Shown: positions 1-6,118, counted from the stretch's first letter. The stretch: DNA of 8,290 nucleotides from PVC group bacterium (GCA_003565035.1 PXDP01000221.1:1-8290); one strand, 5' to 3'. Program-made: numbers and translations. The notes: generated from the sequence alone by a model not told the origin.

Positions 1-15
1 GACATCGCCGCGTAA
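1..15 (+). CDS. Possible 3' end of an upstream gene (partial)
   Basis: The first five codons read Asp-Ile-Ala-Ala-stop (TAA at 13-15), followed by a terminator-like hairpin. This would fit the tail of a gene entering from the left. The Ala-Ala ending resembles the Leu-Ala-Ala ends of the two small paralogues in this window, so a third tandem copy is conceivable. Four residues cannot establish family or frame, and the call rests mainly on the hairpin that follows. Confidence 0.25.
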   Translation, partial: DIAA

Positions 16-37
16 TTCCGACACTCGGAACCCACGC

Positions 38-73
38 CCGCCCGTCTTCCGATCATCGGAGGCCGGGCGGTTT
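38..73 (+). terminator. Terminator-like hairpin
   Basis: Arms 38-53 and 55-70 pair over nearly their whole length, with one mismatch (45/63) and one G-T pair. The stem is GC-rich at the base and is followed by TTTCCTT, a poor T-run. It resembles the second hairpin of the two leaders described below (CTTCC arm, GGAGG arm). It probably ends upstream transcription or is another member of that hairpin family. Confidence 0.5.
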
Positions 74-85
74 CCTTCCAACCCC

Positions 86-150
86 TTTCCCGCACAATGC
101 GGGGAAAACCCCGACCGCTTTCCACAGTGGAGGGCGGTCTTTCTGTGAAC
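86..150 (+). promoter_or_regulatory. Two-hairpin leader of the first small gene
   Basis: Hairpin A pairs 86-94 with 98-107 around the loop CAA, with one bulged G. Hairpin B pairs 113-125 with 127-139, using G-T pairs, and is followed by TTTCT. The AAGGAA ribosome site (159-164) and the ATG at 172 come just 32 nt after hairpin B. There is no room for a promoter between hairpin B and the gene, so transcripts must read through a terminator-like structure. The same layout and partly the same bases occur at 6119-6180 before the paralogue. Shared stretches are the 9-mer TTTCCCGCA (86-94, 6119-6127) and the 14-mer GGAGGGCGGTCTTT (129-142, 6160-6173). A cis-acting RNA element or attenuator is inferred. 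Confidence 0.6.
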
Positions 151-171
151 AACCCAATAAGGAAAACGAAA

Positions 172-411
172 ATGAGCACTCCCTATAATGTCAAAGTCAA
201 CCTGTTCCGTGGCGCTGCCATCCTGCCCTACACCTGCCTGGTCCTGACCGTCCTCGCCGGGTCCAAGCTCGATGCCCTCAACCGTGCCGAGACCGAAATG
301 AATGTCCTGGTGAACGACGACGAATACGCCGCCGCGACCGAGGCCAAACCCGTGTGGGGTGTCGATCCCAACCGCCCCGCTGCCGAACGGGCGATTGCCC
401 TGGCCGCGTAG
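172..411 (+). CDS. Small protein of unknown function, paralogue A (79 aa)
   Basis: I do not recognise a named family. The start at 172 is chosen because AAGGAA lies 7 nt upstream and because the protein then aligns from residue 2 with the 82-aa protein at 6201. Shared features are a Thr-Pro near the N-terminus, a Leu-x-Arg-Gly motif (residues 11-14), a TVLA segment (26-29), Ser-x-Leu-Asp-Ala (31-35), an Ala-Glu pair (39-40), EYAAATEA (51-58), Pro-Val-Trp (60-62) and a Leu-Ala-Ala C-terminus. No signal peptide, membrane helix or metal motif is evident. The pattern suggests a strand-helix-strand fold like other small phage- or plasmid-encoded proteins; this is inference. It is preceded by a two-hairpin leader and followed by an intrinsic terminator, so it may be a single-gene transcript. 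The neighbours of its paralogue hint at a role in a DNA-processing module. Confidence 0.8.
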   Translation: MSTPYNVKVNLFRGAAILPYTCLVLTVLAGSKLDALNRAETEMNVLVNDDEYAAATEAKPVWGVDPNRPAAERAIALAA

Positions 412-428
412 GGCGGGGGGCACCCTCG

Positions 429-459
429 AACAGACCGCATTGCGTCGGTCTGTTTTTTT
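429..459 (+). terminator. Intrinsic terminator after small gene A
   Basis: A perfect 9-bp stem, AACAGACCG (429-437) with CGGTCTGTT (446-454), encloses an 8-nt loop and runs into seven T residues (453-459). It starts 17 nt after the stop codon and is the best-formed terminator in the window. It separates the plus-strand small gene from the converging minus-strand block. Confidence 0.85.
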
Positions 460-486
460 AGCTCCAAAGCCAAGACCCCGTTGCCT

Positions 487-516
487 CAGAGTCGGGAGTA
501 CCCGCATGGGACTCTG
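487..516 (-). other. Inverted repeat downstream of the protease gene
   Basis: CAGAGTC (487-493) and GACTCTG (510-516) form a perfect 7-bp stem, with a further GGG/CCC pairing inside (494-496 with 501-503). It lies 33 nt beyond the minus-strand stop at 550. No T-run follows on the minus strand, so it is at most a 3'-end stabilising hairpin or a factor-assisted stop. The rest of 460-549 shows nothing else recognisable. Confidence 0.3.
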
Positions 517-549
517 GGATAACTTGCGGATGTTATGAAGTGGTGATGG

Positions 550-1461
550 CTATGAATTACGCGCCCGATAGCAATACAGGGCAAGAAACCCCATGATGAG
601 TAGCCCCAGCGTCCCCGGCTCCGGGATCATGGTGAGGCCCGTGGTCTGAGCGATCCAATTCCACGCGGGGTCCAGCATCACCCCGCCGCCGATATCCCCG
701 AAACGTCCCCCATAGCCTTCAGTGAAGGTGTTGACCCCCACCAATGCCTGGCCCGATCCCCAGTTGATGAGCGCCGGGCCGCCGGAGTCCCCGGGGCCGA
801 TGATGGTTTCCCGGTCGTTGCCGAGACTCAGCGGATTGTCGGGATCGTGAAAGGTGTAGCGGAAAAGCTGTCCGTCGCTGCCGGAGGAGCTGTGCAGGGT
901 CTCGACCGTGTTCCAGCCGATGCGGCGCTCGCTGGTGCTGGCGTTGGTTGTGTAGCCGTAGCTGCCGAAGCCCGAGCGCCCGTAGCCAATCAGGGTCAGT
1001 TCCTGACCGATGGACATCGACAGGCCGAGGGCGGGGAAATTGAGTTCGGGCAGCGGGTTGGTGAAGTGCAGGAGCGCCAGATCGTTGTGGATGGAAGGAT
1101 TGCCGAAGCCGGTGAAGTCCGGGTGCGTCTGGGCGGTGGCCGTGCCCAGGCTCCCGTGCCCCGGCAGATGCAGGGTGTAGGACAGGCCCGTATCCGGCTG
1201 ACCGTTGTCATCGAAGTCCGTGTTGTGCGCGGCGGTGAGCACCCAGTGGCGGGAGAGAACCACGGCGGTCCCGGAGTAGGTGAAGGAGCCCGTGGAGATC
1301 CGCAGGGCACCCACCGCGTTGAAGGGCGAATCGGCGGTTTGAGGGTCGAGGCGGTTGGAGGGGAAGTCGGCGGGCAGATCGAACTCCCCGCCCGCGAGGA
1401 TGGCGTGAACGTGAGATAAGAAACACAGGCACAATAGACCCAAGGAAAAACGGATTCTCAT
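550..1461 (-). CDS. Secreted trypsin-like serine protease with PEP-CTERM anchor (303 aa)
   Basis: This is a predicted exported S1-family endopeptidase. The start at 1461 gives a classic signal peptide (MRIRF, then a hydrophobic stretch, likely cut after Ala20); the frame stays open further upstream but without export features. The triad is visible: His79 in LTAAH, Asp127 in HNDLALLHF and Ser226 in GDSGGP. Residues 279-303 form a PEP-CTERM sorting tail: Pro-Glu-Pro at 280-282, a hydrophobic helix and a final Arg-rich tail. Such tails are recognised by an exosortase, so the enzyme probably ends up at the cell surface or in the extracellular matrix. There are no cysteines in the catalytic domain, hence no disulfides. 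The ribosome site is weak, and the ATG overlaps the stop of the 54-aa ORF upstream (ATGA, 1461-1458), suggesting translational coupling. It is probably the last gene of the minus-strand transcript. Its substrate is unknown. Confidence 0.88.
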   Translation of the reverse strand: MRIRFSLGLLCLCFLSHVHAILAGGEFDLPADFPSNRLDPQTADSPFNAVGALRISTGSFTYSGTAVVLSRHWVLTAAHNTDFDDNGQPDTGLSYTLHLPGHGSLGTATAQTHPDFTGFGNPSIHNDLALLHFTNPLPELNFPALGLSMSIGQELTLIGYGRSGFGSYGYTTNASTSERRIGWNTVETLHSSSGSDGQLFRYTFHDPDNPLSLGNDRETIIGPGDSGGPALINWGSGQALVGVNTFTEGYGGRFGDIGGGVMLDPAWNWIAQTTGLTMIPEPGTLGLLIMGFLALYCYRARNS

Positions 1462-1622
1462 TCGGGCACCGTTGAAAATGCGGACCCGAATCGGGGTTTG
1501 AGCTTCGTGTCCGCCACAAACTCCCGATTCACCGACGCCACCTTGGCGTGGTCCAGGAGTTGGTTCAACTCCTCTACGTTCGGACTTCCACAAACCGGAA
1601 TGCTAAAAAAATGATAGGCCAT
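1458..1622 (-). pseudogene. Truncated DGR accessory-type protein (54 aa, N-terminal remnant)
   Basis: This short ORF starts with ATG at 1622 behind GAGG at 5-nt spacing. Its first ~38 residues contain MAYHFFSIPV, then VEELNQLL at residues 16-23 and VASVNREFVAD at 28-38. From memory, this pattern (FF-IPV, EELN-FL, V--V-R-FV-DG) is the N-terminus of a small accessory protein, often ending in an HRDC domain, encoded beside FGE-type variable proteins and reverse transcriptases in diversity-generating retroelements. The usual continuation (an aromatic/Cys-Val strand, then a helical domain) is absent. After about residue 39 the sequence becomes unrelated and stops at 1458 inside the start codon of the protease gene. 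It lies 128 nt downstream of the FGE-domain gene, where a DGR accessory gene would sit. It may be a dead remnant or a short peptide kept for coupling. The family match is recalled, not searched. Confidence 0.6.
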
Positions 1623-1650
1623 GATTTCCTCTCAAAAATTTTTACCTTCG

Positions 1651-1672
1651 GCAGGGGGAGGTCTCCCCCTGC
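1651..1672 (-). repeat. Perfect 10-bp inverted repeat after the FGE-domain gene
   Basis: Two 10-nt arms, 1651-1660 and 1663-1672, are exact reverse complements with a 2-nt centre. On the minus strand an A5T5 tract (1636-1645) follows after a few bases. It could act as an inefficient terminator after the large gene, or as the hairpin/cruciform found downstream of variable regions in DGRs. Sequence alone does not decide between them. Confidence 0.6.
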
Positions 1673-1683
1673 ACCCCCTCTGT

Positions 1684-1741
1684 CGCTTCGTCCCGCGCAC
1701 GCGCCCGGCTCCGCCTTTGGGCGCGTTGCGCAGACGAAGCG
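1684..1741 (-). repeat. Long GC-rich inverted repeat just after the FGE-domain stop
   Basis: The arms at 1684-1704 and 1718-1741 pair over about 20 positions: CGCTTCGTC at the base with GACGAAGCG, then a GC-rich upper stem, with small bulges. It begins only 10 nt beyond the stop codon at 1751-1753. No T-run follows directly. The position just downstream of a putative DGR variable region matches the hairpin/cruciform that assists retrohoming in characterised DGRs. A mobile REP-like repeat or part of a terminator are the alternatives. Confidence 0.6.
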
Positions 1742-1750
1742 CTGGCTGGC

Positions 1751-4700
1751 TCAAGGAACGGAACTGCGGGCGGGGCGGAAGCCGAAGACGTCGCTGCTCT
1801 GGCGGTCCGGGGGGCTCCAGCCGCGGTACGCGGAGCGGCTGAACCAGGCATTGTCGCGCCAAGAGCCGCCCCGGCCCACCCGGTTCGTGCCCGATGGCGC
1901 ACCCTTGGGGTCGGTCGCCCCATCCGTGTAAGTCGAGGCTGAATACCAGTCCCAGCACCAATCCCACACGTTTCCACTCATGTCATACAAACCATAGCCG
2001 CTGGCCGCAAAACTCCCCACCGGAGAGGTGTAGGGCATCGTGCCGTCGTTGAAGGTGGGGTGGTAGGTCCAAGTCGTATAGGGGCTGGTGTCGTAGGTAA
2101 TAGCACTTCCGTTTGCCCGATAGTTTGCGTTGCTGATATTTATCGTATCCCCCCAGGGAAAACGCTGTCCGGACACCCCGCCCCGTGCCGCCTTCTCCCA
2201 CTCCGCCTCCGTCGGCAAACGGTAGCCGTTGGCATTCCAGTCGGCGATGGGGGCGCTCGTTCCGGTCTTGAACACCGTGCCGTTGGCATTCCGGTACACT
2301 GGATCCAGCCCCTCCCGCTCGCTCCGCGCGTTCAGCCACTTCACCACATCCCACCAGTTCACCGTATGCACCGGGTGATCCGCACCTTTGCCGTCACCCG
2401 TGGCAATGTCCGTGTATCCGTTCTCAACCGCCCAGTCGCGGACTTCATTCCACAACTCCCAGGTCACCTGATGCCGCGCCATGTAAAAATCGCTTACATA
2501 CACATTCACAGGCGGGGCGTCTCCATCAGTATCGCCGCTGGTGCGTCCCATGGTAAACCATCCGGCGGGAATCCGGGCCATCCCGGCGGGGGCGGGATCT
2601 GGAGGCTGTGGGGCGGGTTCCAAATGATCATCAATAAAGTCTGAAGGATCGATAATTCCCTCGGCCTGCATAAGATTAAAAGCTTCCGCAACTTGTTCGG
2701 TGTTCATAGAGGAAAGTGCTGTGCCCTGGGCATTTGAATAATAGCCGCCGCTGGTATTCGGCCAAACAGGTGAGGTCTGATTAATCTCCCTCACTTTGCG
2801 TCGCATTTCGAGGTGCAGGTGGGGCGATGCGATGTTTGCGATCCACCCTATTGGCTGCTCCATGGAAACTACTTGACCCACTTGAGACGGAAAATCCATA
2901 GCGGTTTGCGAAACGGAACCACTCTGATCTGCGGTCAAATGGGCGTATATGCTATAGTACCGCAAGCTGTCACCTGGTCGGCGAAGCTCACCCGCGAGAG
3001 TGTGCTCGATGACAATCCGCCATCCTTGGGCGGATGGATTTACGCCTTGTCCGGATGTAGGGGCGATTTGAACAATTCTTCCGACAGCTACCGGGTAGAT
3101 GGGCTCCCCCACGTCTCCCCCGGCCTTGTTCCAATCCTCACCAGGATGAATGCCTCCCATGGCAGGATAATGACTCCCCACATCCTGATAGTTAAACCAT
3201 CCACTTGTTTTGTAATGGTCGGCTCGCCCATAAATATCTCCCCCAGGATTGTCTGGATACAAGTCATTTCGCTCGTTTGCGGTACCATCTGGAAATTCGG
3301 CGACGGGAGTTCTATCGCCGAATGGGTATTGGAACTTTGTTGCAAGCGGAATGCCGACTGTTTCCACGGAAAGGTAAACCGTATGTGTTTCTGTGGTCAA
3401 GCCTCCAGAACTTACCCTGCAAAAATAACTCCCCGAAGCACCGTCTTTTGCCTGTGAGATCAATAGCTCCGAGCTGTTCTGTCCAGGAATCAAAACCCCT
3501 TGGTGAAACCATTGGTAGCTTACGGGCGCGTCCGCTTTGGCTTCCACGTAAAACTGTGCGCTTTCCCCACTATAAACCGTGATGGACCGGGGTTGGCGGA
3601 TAATTTCCGGGGGCTCGGCTTCCACAACCGGGGGGCTGTATTTGCTTGCCCATTCCCGTTCATATAATCGAAAGGAAGGGAGCCGGGGCAGGCTTCCACT
3701 GTCCACACCACGAACATTCATGCCCGCGTTCACGTCCGCGTAGGCCCCCAGTTCCCAACTGGCGTTTGTGAGCTGCCCGTCACTGTACTGAGCCTGGCCG
3801 GAAAATTCGATTCGCGGATCCAGCGACACATCGATACCCGCCACCCCGTAGACCCGGGCGGTGATGCTCGGCACAAGGGAAATATTTCCATTCGCACTCC
3901 CATTGAGGTTATAGGTGAAGGCTTGTGTCTCGGTTCGCTGGGTGGTGTACCATCGGTTCCACTCTACTTCTGGATTGGCATCCCTCCGATACCTGCCGGA
4001 TATCCCCATGTTGGCATGTTGACGATACCCGGATTCAAATGAACCCTCCACGGAAACGTAGAGCGTGGACTTGGCCTTTACCGATGCTGTCACTTCCACA
4101 CCAATCGGAATAATTCCCACAGTGCCCCATACCCAATGGGTTCCCTGCCAGAGTTCACTTTCCATATTCCCACCGAAGAATCCATAGGCTTCGACCAGGG
4201 GGAAGCAGGCAACCTCCATGTCGCCCGTGGCCTGGACTTCAAAACGCCTCAGTTGCCTCCCCCGTGTCTCCAGCGATGTCTGAATGGAGGGCGTGTAGAA
4301 AAACTTCCCCTCGGTGAGAGAAACGGTGACGTTGTCGTTGTCGAACAGGGTTGTCCCGGAAAAATCGGCACCCAGGGATGGCAGGGTGAATGTCGCGTCC
4401 AGTTCCAGGGATCGGATAAGTGCACCGTTTTCATCCAATTCCAGCAGCACATCGTTGTCCGAAAGGCTGAAAGTTCCTTCGGGCAGAATGTCCAGCAAAC
4501 CCACCTCGATGGTCAGGAGGGTCATCTGCTTTGCATCAGGGTCATTTTGCACCGCGTCCACCCTTCGGTAGAAGATTTCATCCACGTGAGCCGGGGCGAG
4601 GTTGGCGAGTAGGCTTCCTTCCGTGAACGCGGGAGGATCGTTTACGTAGGCGAGCACGATGCGGTCTTCAAGTACTTGGTGAATGCTCCATTCGTCATCG

Positions 4701-5449
4701 GTGTCGGCCATGCGCACGGGCCCGGAGTTGAAGCGGGCTGCGAGAGCCGCCGCCGCTCCGCCAAGGCGTTGTCCTGCCCGTTGGGCATCCGGGGAGCCGA
4801 ATACAAAAAGGTTGTCTTCCACTTGGGGTTCAGTCTCCAGTTCAAAACTCCACAGATATTCCTGTGTGTTGCCCAAGGTGTCGGAAACGGTAATGCTGGC
4901 TTCCAACATGTCTCCCCATCCACCCAGAGCCGTGTCCCCGCCCAGATCGAATGTCACCACCCCGTTTTCAAGACTGAGTTCCTCATCGGCAACTGTGAAG
5001 GTGCCGTGTGTGGGAAGCGAAAAACTGATGGACCCGGGATCAATACCGGTGGCATCTTCTACATTCACGGTGATGGGGCGGAAGCGCCGGATTCCAAATC
5101 CACCGTCAGCAGGGGATCGATGGACGATGCTCGGCGGCTGCTCATCCAACTGCACCACCCGGTAAAACACCTGATCGGATTCATCCGGGGTGACCGCCTC
5201 CTGTTGCGCCAGGGCGGCGGCTTCGGAGGGATACCCGGCAACCGTCTCCCAGGCTTCGGGATCGCTGAGATCCGTGGATAGTTGCAGTTCATAGCGCACC
5301 CCGGGATCGGTGGACCAAATAACGCGGTGGCTGACGTTCGGGGCTTCGGGGTCCGCGTGGGGTTGAAGCACCATGAAGGGCTGGGCGGAAAGCCGCAGTG
5401 TGATCGTGAGGATCAGCGAGAGGAGAGGGAGGTGGAGGATTCGGTTCAT
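1751..5449 (-). CDS. Secreted multidomain protein: Ig-like, M23 peptidase and FGE/C-type-lectin domain (1232 aa)
   Basis: The start at 5449 has AAGGAG at 7-nt spacing and yields a signal peptide (residues 1-22, no lipobox). Residues ~30-205 look like two beta-sandwich domains. Residues 210-600 are beta-rich and unrecognised. Residues 613-696 form an Ig-like domain (Trp647, YFC at 675-677, first Cys lost). Residues ~760-885 are an M23/LytM peptidase with a complete set of key residues: His768 and Asp772 (HPGED), His837 (YAHL), His877 and His879 (HLHLE). This predicts zinc-dependent cutting of peptidoglycan peptides or other glycine-rich substrates. Residues 957-1230 are an FGE-sulfatase domain (YRLPTEAEWEKAARGG at 1076-1091, GLYDMSGNVWDW at 1153-1164, GFRPARS at 1223-1229). 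The copper-binding Cys pair of true formylglycine-generating enzymes is absent, so this is probably a binding domain. Its end resembles a DGR variable region. No membrane anchor is visible. The protein is probably displayed or released outside the cell. Confidence 0.87.
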   Translation of the reverse strand: MNRILHLPLLSLILTITLRLSAQPFMVLQPHADPEAPNVSHRVIWSTDPGVRYELQLSTDLSDPEAWETVAGYPSEAAALAQQEAVTPDESDQVFYRVVQLDEQPPSIVHRSPADGGFGIRRFRPITVNVEDATGIDPGSISFSLPTHGTFTVADEELSLENGVVTFDLGGDTALGGWGDMLEASITVSDTLGNTQEYLWSFELETEPQVEDNLFVFGSPDAQRAGQRLGGAAAALAARFNSGPVRMADTDDEWSIHQVLEDRIVLAYVNDPPAFTEGSLLANLAPAHVDEIFYRRVDAVQNDPDAKQMTLLTIEVGLLDILPEGTFSLSDNDVLLELDENGALIRSLELDATFTLPSLGADFSGTTLFDNDNVTVSLTEGKFFYTPSIQTSLETRGRQLRRFEVQATGDMEVACFPLVEAYGFFGGNMESELWQGTHWVWGTVGIIPIGVEVTASVKAKSTLYVSVEGSFESGYRQHANMGISGRYRRDANPEVEWNRWYTTQRTETQAFTYNLNGSANGNISLVPSITARVYGVAGIDVSLDPRIEFSGQAQYSDGQLTNASWELGAYADVNAGMNVRGVDSGSLPRLPSFRLYEREWASKYSPPVVEAEPPEIIRQPRSITVYSGESAQFYVEAKADAPVSYQWFHQGVLIPGQNSSELLISQAKDGASGSYFCRVSSGGLTTETHTVYLSVETVGIPLATKFQYPFGDRTPVAEFPDGTANERNDLYPDNPGGDIYGRADHYKTSGWFNYQDVGSHYPAMGGIHPGEDWNKAGGDVGEPIYPVAVGRIVQIAPTSGQGVNPSAQGWRIVIEHTLAGELRRPGDSLRYYSIYAHLTADQSGSVSQTAMDFPSQVGQVVSMEQPIGWIANIASPHLHLEMRRKVREINQTSPVWPNTSGGYYSNAQGTALSSMNTEQVAEAFNLMQAEGIIDPSDFIDDHLEPAPQPPDPAPAGMARIPAGWFTMGRTSGDTDGDAPPVNVYVSDFYMARHQVTWELWNEVRDWAVENGYTDIATGDGKGADHPVHTVNWWDVVKWLNARSEREGLDPVYRNANGTVFKTGTSAPIADWNANGYRLPTEAEWEKAARGGVSGQRFPWGDTINISNANYRANGSAITYDTSPYTTWTYHPTFNDGTMPYTSPVGSFAASGYGLYDMSGNVWDWCWDWYSASTYTDGATDPKGAPSGTNRVGRGGSWRDNAWFSRSAYRGWSPPDRQSSDVFGFRPARSSVP
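1766..1876 (-). other. Putative DGR variable region (C-terminal 33 codons of the FGE domain)
   Basis: Codons 1192-1228 encode GRGGSW, then RDNAWFSRSAYRGWSPP and the closing GFRPAR. The spacing fits the pattern RGGSW-x7-R-x-A-x-R-x4-P-x8-GFR seen in FGE-type DGR target proteins. Between Trp1197 and Gly1223, 19 of 25 codons end in C, as expected if many derive from AAC codons in an adenine-rich template; GC-rich codon bias could also explain this. The final 18 nt (1766-1783) contain no A on the coding strand, like the unmutated initiation site at the end of known variable regions. No matching template repeat is in the window. Confidence 0.5.
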
Positions 5450-5483
5450 GACAGGGCTCCTTGAATCGGTAGGATAGATTCCC

Positions 5484-5513
5484 GTTATAAATGGAAAGAC
5501 GGGGGCCTGTCAC
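5484..5513 (-). promoter_or_regulatory. Likely promoter of the 1232-aa protein gene
   Basis: On the minus strand, GTGACA (5508-5513) and TATAAC (5484-5489) are separated by 18 nt. This would place the transcript start near 5477, about 28 nt before the start codon, leaving room for the AAGGAG site at 5457-5462. One mismatch in each box makes it a moderate sigma-70 type candidate. Confidence 0.5.
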
Positions 5514-5525
5514 GGTTAAAACCGT
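5512..5525. promoter_or_regulatory. Palindrome, candidate operator
   Basis: ACGGTT (5512-5517) and AACCGT (5520-5525) form a perfect inverted repeat around AA. It touches the putative -35 box of the minus-strand promoter, a typical place for a regulator to bind. No regulator gene is in the window. Confidence 0.4.
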
Positions 5526-5632
5526 CAATCCAAGTAAATATTCACTCTGTTCCCGTTATATATAAATGCCAACCCCACCAGATGTGTGTCTGGCTGGACA
5601 TCATTTTAGAAACACGAACAGAGGAGCCCACC

Positions 5633-6076
5633 ATGGGATACACCCACTACTGGCGGCAACCCCGGTGGTCACAGGCCGACCGCGAGGGATTTGTCCAGGC
5701 CCTGCCCATCATCCGCGACATCCTGCACGTCCGCCACAAAGGCATTCTGTGTCGCAGCTTCGGCAGCCTCGGTCCGCCCACCGTAAACGACCGGGAGATC
5801 CAGTTCAACGGTCTGGACGGCGGTGAGGACTTTCTGTGCTTCAACCGCAAACGAATGGGAGATTACTGCAAAACCGGCTGGCTTCCCTACGACATCCCGG
5901 TCTGTGAAGTGCTGTTGGTCCTGCACGCGCATTGTCTGAACTTCGAGATCAAATCCGATGGCCTGAGCAAGAAAGCCGGGCAGTTTGTGCTGAAGGAAGA
6001 CTCGTGGTACGAAGCGCACGAGAATGTGCGCCATCACTACTCCGGCCTCAACCTGCGCGGCTTCCGCTCATTCTAA
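5633..6076 (+). CDS. Conserved hypothetical protein, MGYTHYW family (147 aa)
   Basis: The start at 5633 is set by GAGGAG 6 nt upstream and by the characteristic N-terminus MGYTHYW, which opens a widespread family of uncharacterised bacterial and phage proteins (recalled, not searched). Other family-like features are IQFNGLDGGEDF (residues 54-65), CKTGWLPYD (81-89) with the Cys-Lys-Thr that precedes a Pro-Tyr-Asp, and Lys-Ser-Asp-Gly (106-109). There is no signal peptide or membrane segment, so it is likely cytoplasmic. No catalytic motif can be assigned. It starts the plus-strand run on this side of the divergent control region and is separated from the next gene by a two-hairpin leader. Members commonly travel with plasmid- or phage-type gene sets, which matches the genes here. 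Confidence 0.8.
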   Translation: MGYTHYWRQPRWSQADREGFVQALPIIRDILHVRHKGILCRSFGSLGPPTVNDREIQFNGLDGGEDFLCFNRKRMGDYCKTGWLPYDIPVCEVLLVLHAHCLNFEIKSDGLSKKAGQFVLKEDSWYEAHENVRHHYSGLNLRGFRSF

Positions 6077-6118
6077 CCGTCCTGTCACTCCCTCCCGGCC
6101 CCACCGTCCATCCACCAC

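Larger units (their letters stand above)
5479..5560. repeat. 11-bp direct repeat in the divergent control region
   Basis: TTCCCGTTATA occurs at 5479-5489 and again at 5550-5560, 71 bp apart and followed in both cases by an AT-rich stretch ending AAATG. The first copy contains the putative -10 box (TATAAC on the minus strand). The second lies before the plus-strand gene at 5633. They could be binding sites for one regulator of both directions, or duplicated -10 regions. Confidence 0.45.

Noticed and set aside
97..171. Longer form of small protein A starting at 97
   Set aside because: The extra codons run through the two leader hairpins, lack a ribosome site, and are not matched in the paralogue at 6201.
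847..1419. 190-codon open frame on the plus strand opposite the protease gene
   Set aside because: It lies wholly opposite a gene with an intact catalytic triad, signal peptide and PEP-CTERM tail; its protein is a low-complexity Gly/Val/Ala/Glu product typical of an antisense shadow in GC-rich DNA.
1462..1593. Longer N-terminal form of the protease starting at 1593
   Set aside because: The extension would bury the signal peptide 44 residues in and overlaps the better-supported 54-aa ORF frame; no ribosome site supports it.
1548..1967. Several open frames on both strands around the FGE 3' end and the inverted repeats
   Set aside because: Arg/Pro/Ala-rich translations without family features, explained by GC-rich inverted repeats and the overlapping FGE frame.
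4136..5281. Plus-strand open frames of 158 and 201 codons opposite the N-terminal half of the large gene
   Set aside because: Antisense to a continuous 1232-codon gene with signal peptide and ribosome site; no motif or ribosome site of their own.
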